Of a stretch of 64,000 bases of DNA, positions 26,393-35,851 are shown piece after piece (the first letter of the stretch is position 1; every line of letters starts with the position of its first letter). The notes below the pieces were generated by a model that ran no database searches, was not told the DNA's origin, and was given only the letters and a program-made list of their open reading frames with translations. Location: assembly GCF_003950325.1 (NCBI RefSeq), contig NZ_PXZH01000002.1, positions 124,001-188,000 of the forward strand, read 5' to 3'. The stretch comes from Vagococcus humatus. Its GTDB lineage: Bacteria > Bacillota > Bacilli > Lactobacillales > Vagococcaceae. Both the position numbers and the translations under genes were made by a program.

Positions 26393-28576
26393 ATGAATTC
26401 AGAAAAACGAGTATTTTCTACTACCTTAGGGGGTAGACCTTTATCAGTTGAAATCGGCCAACTAGCTAAACAAGCCAACGGTGCTGTTTTAGTTCGCTAT
26501 GGTGATACAGTTGTTTTAAGTGCAGCTGTGGCTTCAAAAGAAGCTAAAGATGTTGACTTTTTCCCATTAACAGTTAACTATGAGGAAAAAATGTATGCAG
26601 TAGGTAAAGTACCTGGTGGTTTTATTAAACGTGAAGGTCGTCCAAGTGAACAAGCGACTTTAACAGCTCGTCTAATCGACCGTCCAATTCGTCCAATGTT
26701 TGAAGATGGCTTCCGAAATGAAGTTCAAATTACTAACGTGGTTATGAGTGTGGAACAAGATTGCGCACCAGATATGGCAGCTATGTTAGGTTCTTCTTTA
26801 GCACTATGTATTTCAGATATTCCTTTTAATGGTCCAATTGCTGGAGTACATGTTGGTAGAATTGACGGAGAATATGTAATCAATCCAACTGTTGAACAAG
26901 TTGAACAAACAGATATTGAATTAACAGTAGCTGGAACAAAAGATGCTATTAACATGGTTGAAAGTGGTGCTAAAGAAGTATCAGAAGAAGACATGTTAGG
27001 AGCTCTTTTATTCGGACATAATGTAGTAAAAGAATTAGTAGCTTTCCAACAAGAAATTGCTAAAGAAATTGGCAAAGAAAAAATGGCTATTCAACTTCTA
27101 CAAATTGATGCTGATTTAGAAGAAGAAATTAACCAAACATATCAAAAACGTATGGTAGAAGCTATCCAAACAGAAGAAAAATTAGCTCGTGAAGCAAATA
27201 TTGACGCATTAAAAGAAGAAATTACTGCTTTATATGAAGAAAAATTTGCATCAGAAGAAGATTTAGCTAAGTTGATGAAAGAAGTTCGTCAAATTTTAGA
27301 AAACATGGAAAAAACGGAAGTTCGTCGTTTAATTACTGTGGAGAAAGTACGTCCTGATGGTCGTAATATTGATGAAATTCGTCCATTAGCTGCAGAGGTT
27401 GGTTTATTACCTCGTGTTCATGGTTCTGGTTTATTCACTCGAGGACAAACACAAGCTTTATCAGCAGCTACATTAGCTCCACTTGGAGAACACCAAATTA
27501 TTGATGGCTTAGGTGTGGAAGAAAGCAAACGATTCATTCATCATTATAATTTCCCACAATTTTGTGTTGGATCAACTGGACCAATGCGCTCTCCTGGTCG
27601 TCGTGAAATTGGTCACGGTGCACTTGGTGAACGAGCTTTAGCTCAAGTTATTCCATCAGAAGAAGAATTTCCATATATGATTCGTTTGGTAGCAGAAGTG
27701 TTAGAATCAAATGGTTCATCATCTCAAGCAAGTATTTGTGCAGGAACTTTAGCGTTAATGGATGCAGGTGTGCCAATTAAAGCACCAGTAGCAGGAATCG
27801 CGATGGGACTTGTTATGGATGGTTCTGATTACACTATTTTAACTGATATTCAAGGAATGGAAGACCATTTAGGGGATATGGACTTTAAAGTAGCTGGAAC
27901 TAAAGAAGGTATTACAGCTTTACAAATGGACATTAAAATTGAAGGTATCACAGAACAAATTTTAACAGAAGCTCTAGCTCAAGCTAAAAAAGCACGGATG
28001 GAAATTTTAGATGTGTTAACTAGTGCAATTGATGCACCTCGTGAAGAATTAAGTCCTTATGCACCGAAAATTGAAATGATTATGATTGATCCTGCTAAAA
28101 TTAAGGATGTTATTGGTAAAGGTGGAGACACTATTAATAGCATTATTGATGAAACTGGGGTTCAAATCGATATTGATCAAGATGGTAAAGTTAGTGTAGC
28201 TTCTTCAGATGCTGCAATGATTAAAAAAGCTATTAGTATTATTCAAGATATCACTAAAGAAATTAAAATTGGTGAAATCTATTTAGGTAAAGTCGTTCGT
28301 ATTGAAAAATTCGGAGCTTTTGTTAATGTTGCTCGGGGTAAAGATGCCCTAGTTCATATTTCACAATTAGCTCATGAACGAGTAAATAAAGTAGAAGATG
28401 TTGTTAGCCTAGGAGAAGAAATCTTAGTAAAAGTAACTGAGATTGATAAACAAGGTCGAATTAACGCTTCTCGTAAAGCCACTTTAGAAGATACTCGTAG
28501 TGAAGAAGAAAAAGAAAAAGAACGTGAACAACAAAAAGCACGTCAAACTCGTAAACCATTTCGCAAAAAAGATTAG
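26393..28576 (+). CDS. pnp: Polyribonucleotide nucleotidyltransferase
   Basis: A 727-residue phosphorolytic 3'-5' exoribonuclease. It has two RNase PH domains (about 10-230 and 315-540) around an all-helical linker, then a KH domain (about 560-615, [15 protein letters not shown]) and an S1 domain (about 625-695, [20 protein letters not shown]). The Lys/Arg-rich tail is typical. I use ATG 26393, which follows GAGGAG; the frame upstream to 26345 falls in the leader hairpin. It is a trimeric core enzyme of RNA decay and partners with RNA helicase and enolase in the degradosome-like network. Confidence 0.98.
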   Translation: MNSEKRVFSTTLGGRPLSVEIGQLAKQANGAVLVRYGDTVVLSAAVASKEAKDVDFFPLTVNYEEKMYAVGKVPGGFIKREGRPSEQATLTARLIDRPIRPMFEDGFRNEVQITNVVMSVEQDCAPDMAAMLGSSLALCISDIPFNGPIAGVHVGRIDGEYVINPTVEQVEQTDIELTVAGTKDAINMVESGAKEVSEEDMLGALLFGHNVVKELVAFQQEIAKEIGKEKMAIQLLQIDADLEEEINQTYQKRMVEAIQTEEKLAREANIDALKEEITALYEEKFASEEDLAKLMKEVRQILENMEKTEVRRLITVEKVRPDGRNIDEIRPLAAEVGLLPRVHGSGLFTRGQTQALSAATLAPLGEHQIIDGLGVEESKRFIHHYNFPQFCVGSTGPMRSPGRREIGHGALGERALAQVIPSEEEFPYMIRLVAEVLESNGSSSQASICAGTLALMDAGVPIKAPVAGIAMGLVMDGSDYTILTDIQGMEDHLGDMDFKVAGTKEGITALQMDIKIEGITEQILTEALAQAKKARMEILDVLTSAIDAPREELSPYAPKIEMIMIDPAKIKDVIGKGGDTINSIIDETGVQIDIDQDGKVSVASSDAAMIKKAISIIQDITKEIKIGEIYLGKVVRIEKFGAFVNVARGKDALVHISQLAHERVNKVEDVVSLGEEILVKVTEIDKQGRINASRKATLEDTRSEEEKEKEREQQKARQTRKPFRKKD

Positions 28577-28600
28577 TCCTCAGGGCTAATCTTTTTTTCT
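28564..28600 (+). terminator. Terminator after pnp
   Basis: Stem GATTAGTCC / GGGCTAATC with a TCA loop and a T run; it begins within the last codons of pnp. Confidence 0.8.
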
Positions 28601-28602
28601 TG

Positions 28603-28631
28603 TTGACAAGAAGTTTAGGATTTGCTACAAT
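28603..28631 (+). promoter_or_regulatory. infC-rpmI-rplT promoter
   Basis: Consensus TTGACA (28603-28608) and TACAAT (28626-28631) with a 17-bp spacer. Confidence 0.8.
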
Positions 28632-28637
28632 ATAGAA

Positions 28638-28798
28638 GTTGAGAATGAAGCAGAAGCACCCGCTTCTCGCCTTAGATGACATTTGTCTCTGGGCTTGATA
28701 TTTTTTTCTAGAGAGTAATCTCTAGTTATTTGCGGGTTCTTTATTAAAAAGAACTCTTTTTTTCTGCCTTATTTCTCTTAATAATACTAGAGAGGTGA
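28638..28798 (+). promoter_or_regulatory. L20-type leader with transcription attenuator
   Basis: The leader of the infC operon holds an AGAAGC/GCTTCT hairpin (28652-28667), a CTAGAGA/TCTCTAG hairpin (28708-28725) and an intrinsic terminator GGGTTCTTT/AAAGAACTC plus seven T (28734-28763). ACCCGC at 28658-28663 is perfectly complementary to GCGGGT at 28732-28737, which includes the 5' arm of that terminator. This makes an antiterminator pairing possible. The layout matches the L20 leader known from Bacillus subtilis, where L20 represses its own operon. Confidence 0.8.
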
Positions 28799-28804
28799 AT
28801 GACC

Positions 28805-29320
28805 ATAGCAAAAGATATGATGGTAAATGACGGAATTCGTGCACGTGAGTTGCGATTGATTTCAGATAGTGGAGAACAATTAGGGGTTAAAACAAAAGCG
28901 GAAGCTTTACGTATTGCTGAACAAGCTAACTTAGATTTGGTTCTAGTTGCACCTAATGCTAAGCCACCAGTTGCTCGTATAATGGATCATGGTAAATATC
29001 GCTATGAGCAACAAAAGAAAGCGCGTGAGGCTCGTAAAAAACAAAAAGTTATTAATGTGAAAGAGGTTAGACTTAGTCCAACTATTGAGCAAAATGACTT
29101 TAACACGAAATTACGTCAAGCACGTAAGTTCTTAGAAAAGGGCGATAAAGTTAAAGCGTCAATTCGCTTTAGAGGTCGTGCGATTACTCATAAGCAAATT
29201 GGTCAGGATGTCTTAACTCGCTTTGCAGATGAAACAAAGGATATTGCTGATGTTGAAGTTAAACCAAAAATGGAAGGCAGAAGCATGTTTCTAATGCTAG
29301 CACCAAAAACTGATAAGTAA
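28805..29320 (+). CDS. infC: Translation initiation factor IF-3, probable AUA start
   Basis: IF-3 of about 171 residues with the family core [13 protein letters not shown], the central basic helix [17 protein letters not shown] and the C-terminal domain ([10 protein letters not shown]-like segment to FLMLAPK). IF-3 binds the 30S subunit and rejects non-canonical start codons. The ribosome site GAGGTG (28792-28797) is one base before ATG 28799, which is too close, but 7 bases before ATA 28805. That gives an initiator of the kind IF-3 itself discriminates against, as with the AUU start of infC in Escherichia coli. If the ATG is used instead, the protein gains two residues. Confidence 0.9.
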   Translation: MAKDMMVNDGIRARELRLISDSGEQLGVKTKAEALRIAEQANLDLVLVAPNAKPPVARIMDHGKYRYEQQKKAREARKKQKVINVKEVRLSPTIEQNDFNTKLRQARKFLEKGDKVKASIRFRGRAITHKQIGQDVLTRFADETKDIADVEVKPKMEGRSMFLMLAPKTDK

Positions 29321-29344
29321 GAAGACTTTGAGGAGGAAAAAACT

Positions 29345-29548
29345 ATGCCAAAACAAAAAACACACCGCGGATTAGCTAAACGCGTTAAACGTACAGGTGG
29401 CGGCGGCTTAAAACGTTACCGTGCATTTACTAGTCACCGTTTCCACGGAAAAACTAAAAAACAACGTCGTCAATTACGTCGTCCAGCAATGGTATCAGCA
29501 GGCGATTACAAACGTATTCGTCAACAATTAGCTTACTTAAAAAAATAA
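29345..29548 (+). CDS. rpmI: 50S ribosomal protein L35
   Basis: A 67-residue very basic protein with the L35 pattern [24 protein letters not shown] then RHRFHGKT-like [11 protein letters not shown] and RQQLAYLKK at the end. It belongs to the infC-rpmI-rplT operon under the L20 leader. Start ATG 29345 follows GAGGAGG-type AGGAGG. Confidence 0.97.
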   Translation: MPKQKTHRGLAKRVKRTGGGGLKRYRAFTSHRFHGKTKKQRRQLRRPAMVSAGDYKRIRQQLAYLKK

Positions 29549-29620
29549 ATAAATAATTAAGAAGCTTACGTGGAACACACATTAAATGTAAATTAGGAAA
29601 TATCCAAGGAGGAATTTAAC

Positions 29621-29977
29621 ATGGCACGTGTCAAAGGTGGATCAGTAACTCGCCAACGTCGTAAAAAAACACTGAAGTTAGCAAAAGGCTACTACGGTTC
29701 AAAACATACATTATATAAAACAGCAAAAGAACAAGTGATGAAATCTTATAGCTACGCTTATAGAGATCGTCGTCAGAAAAAACGTGACTTCCGTAAATTA
29801 TGGATTGCACGTATCAACGCTGCTGCACGTATGAATGGTTTAAGCTACAGCAAAATGATGCATGGCTTAAAAGTTGCAGGAATTGATATTAACCGTAAAA
29901 TGCTAGCTGACTTAGCTGTTAATGATGCTACAGCTTTCACTGCATTAGCAGAAGAAGCTAAAAAAGCAATTGCTTAA
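29621..29977 (+). CDS. rplT: 50S ribosomal protein L20
   Basis: A 118-residue protein: a basic N-terminal extension that penetrates 23S rRNA ([23 protein letters not shown]) and a globular C-terminal half with [27 protein letters not shown]20 is needed for early 50S assembly. It is probably the repressor of this operon through the leader at 28638-28798. Confidence 0.98.
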   Translation: MARVKGGSVTRQRRKKTLKLAKGYYGSKHTLYKTAKEQVMKSYSYAYRDRRQKKRDFRKLWIARINAAARMNGLSYSKMMHGLKVAGIDINRKMLADLAVNDATAFTALAEEAKKAIA

Positions 29978-30000
29978 TCAGTCAATAAGACATTGATCAA

Positions 30001-30037
30001 ATAGAGATATCCAATTATGGATATCTCTATTTTTTGT
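30001..30037 (+). terminator. Terminator after rplT
   Basis: Stem ATAGAGATATCCA / TGGATATCTCTAT around ATTA, then TTTTT. Confidence 0.85.
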
Positions 30038-30067
30038 TATTTAATAATAACTTGTTTCATAAGGTTA

Positions 30068-30084
30068 ACACAATATATAGTTGT
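30068..30084. promoter_or_regulatory. NrdR box 1 upstream of nrdD
   Basis: ACACAATATATAGTTGT fits the NrdR box pattern acaCwAtATaTwGtgt very closely. Confidence 0.8.
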
Positions 30085-30107
30085 CAAGGCCTTTTTTTAA
30101 TAAAATT

Positions 30108-30125
30108 AGCCCTATATATAGTTGA
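30108..30125. promoter_or_regulatory. NrdR box 2 upstream of nrdD
   Basis: The core CTATATATAG (30112-30121) repeats the core of box 1 (30071-30080) at a spacing of 41 bp, about four helical turns. Tandem boxes in phase on the helix are the usual arrangement for NrdR, the ATP/dATP-sensing repressor of ribonucleotide reductase genes. Confidence 0.75.
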
Positions 30126-30184
30126 ATAAAAACACTAGTTCGTTTAGAATAGATTATAGAACTTAACAAAAGGGGTCGATGATA

Positions 30185-32377
30185 ATGATGGGATTTGCTT
30201 ATGAAACAGAAGAAGATGTGACCTTTGACACGTCTTTAGATAATATAAAAGTGGTAAAAAGAGATGGACGCCTTGTTGATTTTGATGAAAAGAAAATTTA
30301 CGGTGCACTATTAAAAGCTGAAGAAAGTATTCACGGAGAAATTAATCCACTAACACAAGCACAAATTCAACATATAACTAATTTAGTGTTGACTGAAATT
30401 AAAGAACGTTTCACTAAAGACATTAAAATTTATGAAGTTCAAAATATAGTAGAGCATACTTTGTTGGATGAACAAGCCTATGATCTAGCAAAAGAATATA
30501 TTAACTACCGAACACAACGAGATTTTGAACGTAGTAAAGCAACTGATATTAACTTTACAATTGGCAAATTATTAAATAAAGATCAAACAGTGGTTAATGA
30601 AAATGCTAATAAAGATAGTGATGTGTTTAATACACAACGAGATTTAACTGCAGGGATTGTTGGAAAATCAATTGGATTAAAAATGTTACCACCTCATGTA
30701 GCAAATGCTCATCAAAAAGGGGACATTCACTATCATGATTTAGATTACCATCCCTACACACCGATGACTAATTGCTGTTTAATCGATTTTTACAGCATGT
30801 TAAACAATGGCTTTAAAATAGGCAATGCTGATGTAGAATCTCCTAAATCTATTCAAACAGCAACCGCTCAAATTTCTCAAATTATTGCCAATGTAGCATC
30901 TAGTCAATACGGAGGATGTTCAGCAGACCGAATAGATGAATTACTAGCACCTTTTGCTCGTAAAAATTATGAAAAACATTTAGCAGATGCTAAAAATTGG
31001 ATTGAAGATGAAGCCCAACACGATGCTTATGCGAAAGCTAAAACAAGTAAAGATATTTATGATGCTATGCAAAGTTTGGAATATGAAATTAACACGTTGT
31101 TTACCTCAAATGGTCAAACACCTTTTACTTCTTTAGGTTTTGGTTTAGGAACAGATTGGTTTGAACGTGAAATTCAAAAATCTATTCTTCAAATTCGGAT
31201 TAAAGGTTTAGGACAAGAACACCGAACTGCTATTTTTCCTAAGTTAATCTTTTCTATTAAAGAAGGGGTAAACCGTCAACCAGGAGATCCTAACTACGAT
31301 ATCAAACAATTGGCAGTAGAATGTGCGACTAAACGGATGTATCCAGATATTTTAAACTATGATAAGTTAGTTGAATTAACAGGAAGTTTTAAAGCACCAA
31401 TGGGTTGCCGCTCATTCTTACAAGGCTGGAAAGATGAAAATGGTCAAGAAGTTAATTCTGGACGGATGAATTTAGGCGTAGTTACACTTAACTTACCAAG
31501 AATTGCTCTTGAATCTGAAGGAGATAAAGATAAATTCTGGCAACTATTTGAAGAACGTCTAACTATAGCAAAAGATGCTTTAGTTTTCCGAGTGAATCGT
31601 TGTAAAGAAGCAACACCGGAAAATGCGCCTATTCTTTATATGTATGGTGCTTTTGGCAAGAGATTAAAACGTGGGGAATCTGTTGATGAACTGTTTAAAG
31701 GTAAACGTGCTACAGTTTCTTTAGGTTACATTGGTCTTTATGAAGTAGCAACAGAATTTTACGGTGGAGAATGGGAACATAATCCTGAAGCCAAAGAATT
31801 CACTTTAGATATTATGCGTTCTTTAAAAGCTCATGCAGATGACTGGGGAAATGAATACGGCTATCACTTTAGTGTTTATTCAACTCCAAGTGAAAGCTTA
31901 ACCGATCGTTTCTGCCGATTAGACCGAGAAAAATTTGGTGTTGTACCAGACATTACTGATAAAGATTACTATACAAATAGTTTCCATTATGATGTCCGTA
32001 AAAACCCAACTCCTTTTGAAAAATTAGATTTTGAAAAAGATTATCCACAATACTGTTCAGGTGGTTTTATTCATTACTGTGAATATCCTGTTTTACAACA
32101 AAATCCAAAAGCTTTAGAAGCTGTTTGGGATTATTCTTATGATAAAATTGGTTATCTTGGAACTAACACACCAATTGATCATTGCTATGCTTGTGGTTTT
32201 GAAGGAGATTTTGAACCAACAGAACGAGGATTTAAATGCCCACAATGTGGTAATACAGATCCTAAGACTTGTGATGTTGTTAAACGTACTTGTGGCTATC
32301 TAGGTAATCCTCAAGCTCGTCCAATGGTTCATGGTCGTCATAAAGAAATTTCTTCTCGTGTTAAACATATGAAATAA
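30185..32377 (+). CDS. nrdD: Anaerobic (class III) ribonucleoside-triphosphate reductase
   Basis: A 730-residue oxygen-sensitive enzyme that makes dNTPs under anaerobiosis. It has an N-terminal ATP-cone (about residues 15-105, KVVKRDGRLVDFDEKKIY) for allosteric control, the reductase barrel, a zinc site near the end (CYACGF and CPQCG) and the glycyl-radical segment RTCGYLG close to the C-terminus. The ATG at 30185 is 9 bases after AGGGG; in-frame ATGs also occur at 30179 and 30188. It is co-oriented with its activase nrdG and lies behind two NrdR boxes. Confidence 0.97.
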   Translation: MMGFAYETEEDVTFDTSLDNIKVVKRDGRLVDFDEKKIYGALLKAEESIHGEINPLTQAQIQHITNLVLTEIKERFTKDIKIYEVQNIVEHTLLDEQAYDLAKEYINYRTQRDFERSKATDINFTIGKLLNKDQTVVNENANKDSDVFNTQRDLTAGIVGKSIGLKMLPPHVANAHQKGDIHYHDLDYHPYTPMTNCCLIDFYSMLNNGFKIGNADVESPKSIQTATAQISQIIANVASSQYGGCSADRIDELLAPFARKNYEKHLADAKNWIEDEAQHDAYAKAKTSKDIYDAMQSLEYEINTLFTSNGQTPFTSLGFGLGTDWFEREIQKSILQIRIKGLGQEHRTAIFPKLIFSIKEGVNRQPGDPNYDIKQLAVECATKRMYPDILNYDKLVELTGSFKAPMGCRSFLQGWKDENGQEVNSGRMNLGVVTLNLPRIALESEGDKDKFWQLFEERLTIAKDALVFRVNRCKEATPENAPILYMYGAFGKRLKRGESVDELFKGKRATVSLGYIGLYEVATEFYGGEWEHNPEAKEFTLDIMRSLKAHADDWGNEYGYHFSVYSTPSESLTDRFCRLDREKFGVVPDITDKDYYTNSFHYDVRKNPTPFEKLDFEKDYPQYCSGGFIHYCEYPVLQQNPKALEAVWDYSYDKIGYLGTNTPIDHCYACGFEGDFEPTERGFKCPQCGNTDPKTCDVVKRTCGYLGNPQARPMVHGRHKEISSRVKHMK

Positions 32378-32392
32378 ATAGCTGAAACAGAT

Positions 32393-32424
32393 AAAGACTA
32401 TTTGATGGTAATCAAGTAGTCTTT
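32393..32424 (+). terminator. Intercistronic hairpin between nrdD and nrdG
   Basis: AAAGACTATTTGAT pairs with ATCAAGTAGTCTTT (one mismatch-like wobble) around GGTA. The T run is short (CTTTC), so it may only attenuate or protect RNA ends and set the nrdD:nrdG ratio. Confidence 0.5.
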
Positions 32425-32450
32425 CATCTATATGGAAGGTAGATAATATA

Positions 32451-33062
32451 ATGAGCAAAATAACTGTTCGACAACCTAATTTAAGAGAATGGGAATCTAA
32501 AAACGTAAGCAAACAACAAATTGCAGATTATAAAGCATTTAATTTTGTTGATGGTGAAGGAGTTCGCTGTAGTTTGTATGTCAGTGGCTGTTTATTTGCC
32601 TGTGAAGGATGTTATAACCGAGCTATCCAAAACTTTAATTACGGAGTTCCATATACAAAAGAACTGGAAGATCAGATTATAGCTGATTTAAGTCAAGATT
32701 ATGTTCAAGGTATGACTCTTTTAGGTGGCGAACCTTTTTTAAATACAGAAGTTTGTTTATCTTTAGTTAAACGCATTCGAATAGAATTCGGTGATAGTAA
32801 AGATATTTGGGCTTGGTCAGGGTATACTTTAGAACAATTGCTAGAGGAAACACCAGATAAACAAGAGTTATTATCTTATCTAGATGTCTTAGTAGATGGC
32901 CCGTTTATACTAGGACAAAAAAATTTAAATTTACAATTTAGAGGTAGTAGCAATCAACGAATTATTGATGTTGTCCCTTCACTAGAGCAAGGTCAAGCTA
33001 TTCTGTGGGCTAAGTGTACCGATGCAACGGAAACCTATGAACCTATCAAAAAAGACATTTAA
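32451..33062 (+). CDS. nrdG: Anaerobic ribonucleotide reductase activating protein (radical SAM)
   Basis: A 203-residue radical SAM enzyme that generates the glycyl radical on NrdD. The [4Fe-4S] motif CxxxCxxC is in SGCLFACEGCYN (about residues 49-58), and the SAM-binding segment LLGGEPFLN follows. The N-terminal about 25 residues are longer than the core family start. It lies 73 bases downstream of nrdD, behind a hairpin, with AGGTAG before ATG 32451. Confidence 0.95.
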   Translation: MSKITVRQPNLREWESKNVSKQQIADYKAFNFVDGEGVRCSLYVSGCLFACEGCYNRAIQNFNYGVPYTKELEDQIIADLSQDYVQGMTLLGGEPFLNTEVCLSLVKRIRIEFGDSKDIWAWSGYTLEQLLEETPDKQELLSYLDVLVDGPFILGQKNLNLQFRGSSNQRIIDVVPSLEQGQAILWAKCTDATETYEPIKKDI

Positions 33063-33070
33063 TCATAAAT

Positions 33071-33113
33071 AAAAAACTTACCAATCATGAGAATGATTGG
33101 TAAGTTTTTTTTT
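33071..33113. terminator. Bidirectional terminator between nrdG and the histidine kinase gene
   Basis: An 18-bp stem AAAAAACTTACCAATCAT and complement around GAGA, with a run of nine T on the right. Confidence 0.88.
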
Positions 33114-34164
33114 AATGGGAAGAGATTAGTTTTTCTTCATTATCTTGAGTAAAGTAAGTTAAGTATGGAAATAAAATTTGAATAGTCGTTCCTTGGTTAA
33201 GTTCTGATTCAACAAATATTTGATGACCTAATTTCTCACAAAGCTCTTTAGCTAAGTATAGACCAAGTCCTGTAGATTGCTTATTTAAAGAGCGACCATG
33301 GCTGCCTGTAAATCCTTTATCAAAAATACGCCGCTGTTCATGGAGCGGAATTCCTATACCGTTATCTTCAATGCTTAGCCAAGTACCTTGGCTATTTTGA
33401 TAGAGCTTAATTTTAAGTGAGCCACCTTCTGCCGTGTACTTAATGCTATTGCTGATAATTTGTTTTAGGATAAAGGAAAGCCATTTTTGATCAGTTAAAA
33501 CAACTTGATCCTCACCAATCATTTCATAATGTAAGTTCTTTTGGATAAAGTAATGAGCATTTTCTCGGAGGATGGGGATGATTAACTGCTTTAATTGACA
33601 CTCTTGGATTAAGTAGTCTTTTGAAAAGCTGTCTAGCCGAGCATAGTATAAAACTTGATCCACGTAACTTTCAATTTGTTTAAGACTGTGTTCCATTTGA
33701 TAAAAATGTTGATCGGTTAAATCATCTTGTAAGGCTTCACCTAGTAATCTTAATGAAGCTAAAGGTAATTTAATTTCATGCACCCAACTGTCGATAAACT
33801 CTTGTTGCTCTTGTTGTTTATTAAGCGTTTTAGTCAAAATATCTCGATGCTCATTGATGGCTTGATTTAAATATTCTTGAATAAGGATGTCCTCATGGGA
33901 CTGGGCTAATTCTAAATAGTTAGTAAAATAATCTTGTTCTTCTTGCGTTTTTTTAAAAAAAGACCACCAGTTTTTTTTCTTAGAGTAACGAATTAACAAA
34001 TGAATAGTTAAGACTATGCTATATAAAACTGCTAAGTAAGCTACTGTTTCCCATGAGAAGATAACATCAGGGGTTAACCAAATTATCAAACAACTTAGTA
34101 GCCATAATATTAATGTGAAGATAAGAGTGGCTAGTTGATCTATTAAAAAATGAAAAAAAGACAT
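33112..34164 (-). CDS. Bce-type intramembrane-sensing histidine kinase
   Basis: A 350-residue kinase with two N-terminal membrane helices (about 10-32 and 38-58) joined by a very short loop, and no extracellular sensor domain. That is the hallmark of BceS-like kinases, which detect antimicrobial peptides only through their ABC transporter. The H box is DSWVHEIKLPLASLRLL, followed by N box ISNSIKYTAEGG, and G boxes DNGIGIP and GTGLGLYLAKEL (here STGLGLYLA). A strong AAGGAGGT precedes ATG 34164. The response regulator gene is 19 bases upstream; the cognate transporter is likely the divergent pair at 35.9-38.8 kb. Confidence 0.92.
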   Translation of the reverse strand: MSFFHFLIDQLATLIFTLILWLLSCLIIWLTPDVIFSWETVAYLAVLYSIVLTIHLLIRYSKKKNWWSFFKKTQEEQDYFTNYLELAQSHEDILIQEYLNQAINEHRDILTKTLNKQQEQQEFIDSWVHEIKLPLASLRLLGEALQDDLTDQHFYQMEHSLKQIESYVDQVLYYARLDSFSKDYLIQECQLKQLIIPILRENAHYFIQKNLHYEMIGEDQVVLTDQKWLSFILKQIISNSIKYTAEGGSLKIKLYQNSQGTWLSIEDNGIGIPLHEQRRIFDKGFTGSHGRSLNKQSTGLGLYLAKELCEKLGHQIFVESELNQGTTIQILFPYLTYFTQDNEEKLISSH

Positions 34165-34183
34165 GAGAGTACCTCCTTACTGA

Positions 34184-34858
34184 TCAAGGAATGATGTATC
34201 CTTGTCCCACTTTAGTTTCAATATAATGAGTTAGACCGGCTTGCTCGATTTTTTTTCGTAAACGATTAATATTGACGGTTAAGGTATTGTCATCTACAAA
34301 ACGTTCATCATCCCAGATTGCTCGTAAAAGTTTTTCTCGGCTAACAATTTTGCCGTGATGCTTCATCAGATGATAAAGCAACTGGTATTCATTTTTACTT
34401 AAATCAACTACCTGTTCTTGAATGGTCATGGTGCTATTTTCGATATTAAGCAATAAACCATTGTGCTCTAAGACTGTAGTGGTTTGTTCCGTATAATTAT
34501 AAGTTCGTCTGAGTAGTGCTTGGATTTTAGCGATAAGAATATCCATAGAAAAAGGTTTATTAACAAAGTCATCTCCTCCCATATTCATAGCCATAATCAT
34601 ATCCATGTTAGTTTGACGGCTAGATAGAAAAATAATAGGGACTTTGGAGATTTCTCTAATTTTTTGACACCAATAAAAACCATCATAAGCAGGTAAATTA
34701 ATATCTAATAAAACTAAATGAGGTTGGTAGTCTAAAAAATCTGTTAACACTTGGTGAAAATCTGTTACACAGGCTGTTTCAAAATTCCATTTTTGAAGTG
34801 CTTCACTTAAAAGATGGCGAATATCCTGGTCATCTTCAATAATTAATAGTTTAAACAT
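34184..34858 (-). CDS. OmpR/BceR-type response regulator
   Basis: A 224-residue regulator with an N-terminal receiver domain (about 1-120; acidic pocket IIEDDQD, phospho-acceptor in LVLLDINLP, and SSRQ and NKPFS for the Thr/Lys positions) and a C-terminal winged helix (about 130-222, KNEYQLLYHLMKHHGKIVSREKLLRAIWDD). It is co-transcribed with the histidine kinase. A minus-strand terminator lies between it and the membrane-protein gene upstream, so it probably also has a weak promoter of its own. Predicted targets are the shared promoter region at 35.85-35.90 kb and perhaps dlt. Confidence 0.93.
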   Translation of the reverse strand: MFKLLIIEDDQDIRHLLSEALQKWNFETACVTDFHQVLTDFLDYQPHLVLLDINLPAYDGFYWCQKIREISKVPIIFLSSRQTNMDMIMAMNMGGDDFVNKPFSMDILIAKIQALLRRTYNYTEQTTTVLEHNGLLLNIENSTMTIQEQVVDLSKNEYQLLYHLMKHHGKIVSREKLLRAIWDDERFVDDNTLTVNINRLRKKIEQAGLTHYIETKVGQGYIIP

Positions 34859-34892
34859 GGTGACATCCTCTCTTTTTAGAGTGTTTTTTGTA

Positions 34893-34925
34893 TAAAAAGA
34901 GTAAAAGACTTAGCTTTTACTCTTC
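34893..34925 (-). terminator. Terminator after the Lys/Thr-rich membrane protein gene (minus strand)
   Basis: AAGAGTAAAAG / CTTTTACTCTT stem around six bases with a T run on the minus strand. It overlaps the stop codon of the upstream gene and may limit read-through into the two-component system. Confidence 0.65.
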
Positions 34926-35807
34926 TTGTAGTTCGATGGTTACATGAAAGACCTGTTTTTCTTTAGGAGTTTGATTAAACCAATCGAATTGAATTTTTTT
35001 AATAGTATCTTCTTTTGGCCATTTAGCAATAGGTATAGATAAGCTACCATGTTGTTGGTCAGATTCTTTCAAATCAGCATCTCTCAAAGTAGTTTTAAGT
35101 TCTTTTGTTTTGTTTCCATCAATTGTTACACTCGTTTTGCTAGGTTGAATAGCCACAGTTTCTTTTCCTTTATTTTCGATAAGAAACATTAAATCAACCA
35201 CACCTTCTCCTTTTAAATCAATTGCCTTCATTGAGTCTGGACTCATTTTTGCCACGTTGACTGTTTGCAGCTGTACTTGAAAACTATCTTTAGGATTTAA
35301 GGTTTTATCTAATTGATATTGATAGAAAATTTCATCATCAAAAGCATCTTTTTCAGTAACTTTTGTTTTGTAAGTAATATTTTGTTCTGTGGTAGGTAAT
35401 TTCGTTTTAGTTTCGCTTTCCTTAGTAGTGTTTTTCTCTGTTTCCTTTTCTTTTTGTCTATCAGAACTTGTCGTAGTTTTTTTATCCCAAGGCAGTTTAG
35501 CAGTGGGTTTTTCTAAGGGTTTTGCTTTACTCTTTGTTGTGTTATTAGTCTGTTTTGTTTTATCAGATTGTTCTGTTTCTTTAGTTTCTTTCGTGTTTTT
35601 AGTTTTTTTGCTTTCTTTTTTCTTTTCTTTAGTTGAACTAGTTGTTTCTTGTTTTTTGTCTTGATAGGGTAAGATAGGATTTTTAGTTTGTGTCCAAAAA
35701 CCATAAATCGTAGTCCCTAGCAAATAACTAGTCAATATAATTAAAATTAAATGGATAATCACAAGTGGGTTTTTAATAAGTTTTTTCCAATTTGACGGTT
35801 TCATCAT
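34917..35807 (-). CDS. Membrane-anchored protein with Lys/Thr/Glu-rich linker, function unknown
   Basis: About 296 residues from ATG 35807 (AAAGGAG five bases upstream; a second ATG at 35804). It has a basic cytoplasmic start, one membrane helix (about residues 15-38, LVIIHLILIILTSYLLG), then about 115 residues of low-complexity Lys/Thr/Glu/Ser. The outer C-terminal domain of about 130 residues has alternating beta-strand patterns (VDLMFLIENKGKETVAI), reminiscent of Ig-like or DUF4352-type folds. I do not recognise a specific family. It shares its promoter region with the divergent Bce-type ABC transporter and is followed by the two-component genes, which suggests a role in peptide sensing or envelope stress. 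Confidence 0.75.
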   Translation of the reverse strand: MMKPSNWKKLIKNPLVIIHLILIILTSYLLGTTIYGFWTQTKNPILPYQDKKQETTSSTKEKKKESKKTKNTKETKETEQSDKTKQTNNTTKSKAKPLEKPTAKLPWDKKTTTSSDRQKEKETEKNTTKESETKTKLPTTEQNITYKTKVTEKDAFDDEIFYQYQLDKTLNPKDSFQVQLQTVNVAKMSPDSMKAIDLKGEGVVDLMFLIENKGKETVAIQPSKTSVTIDGNKTKELKTTLRDADLKESDQQHGSLSIPIAKWPKEDTIKKIQFDWFNQTPKEKQVFHVTIELQEE

Positions 35808-35851
35808 TTTGACTCCTTTATTAACACACAATTTCTGAAACACTTAAAGTA

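Noticed and set aside
35389-35704. Open frames on both strands in the Lys/Thr-rich stretch
   Set aside because: They arise from the low-complexity coding sequence of the membrane protein on the minus strand; they have no ribosome sites and unnatural composition.
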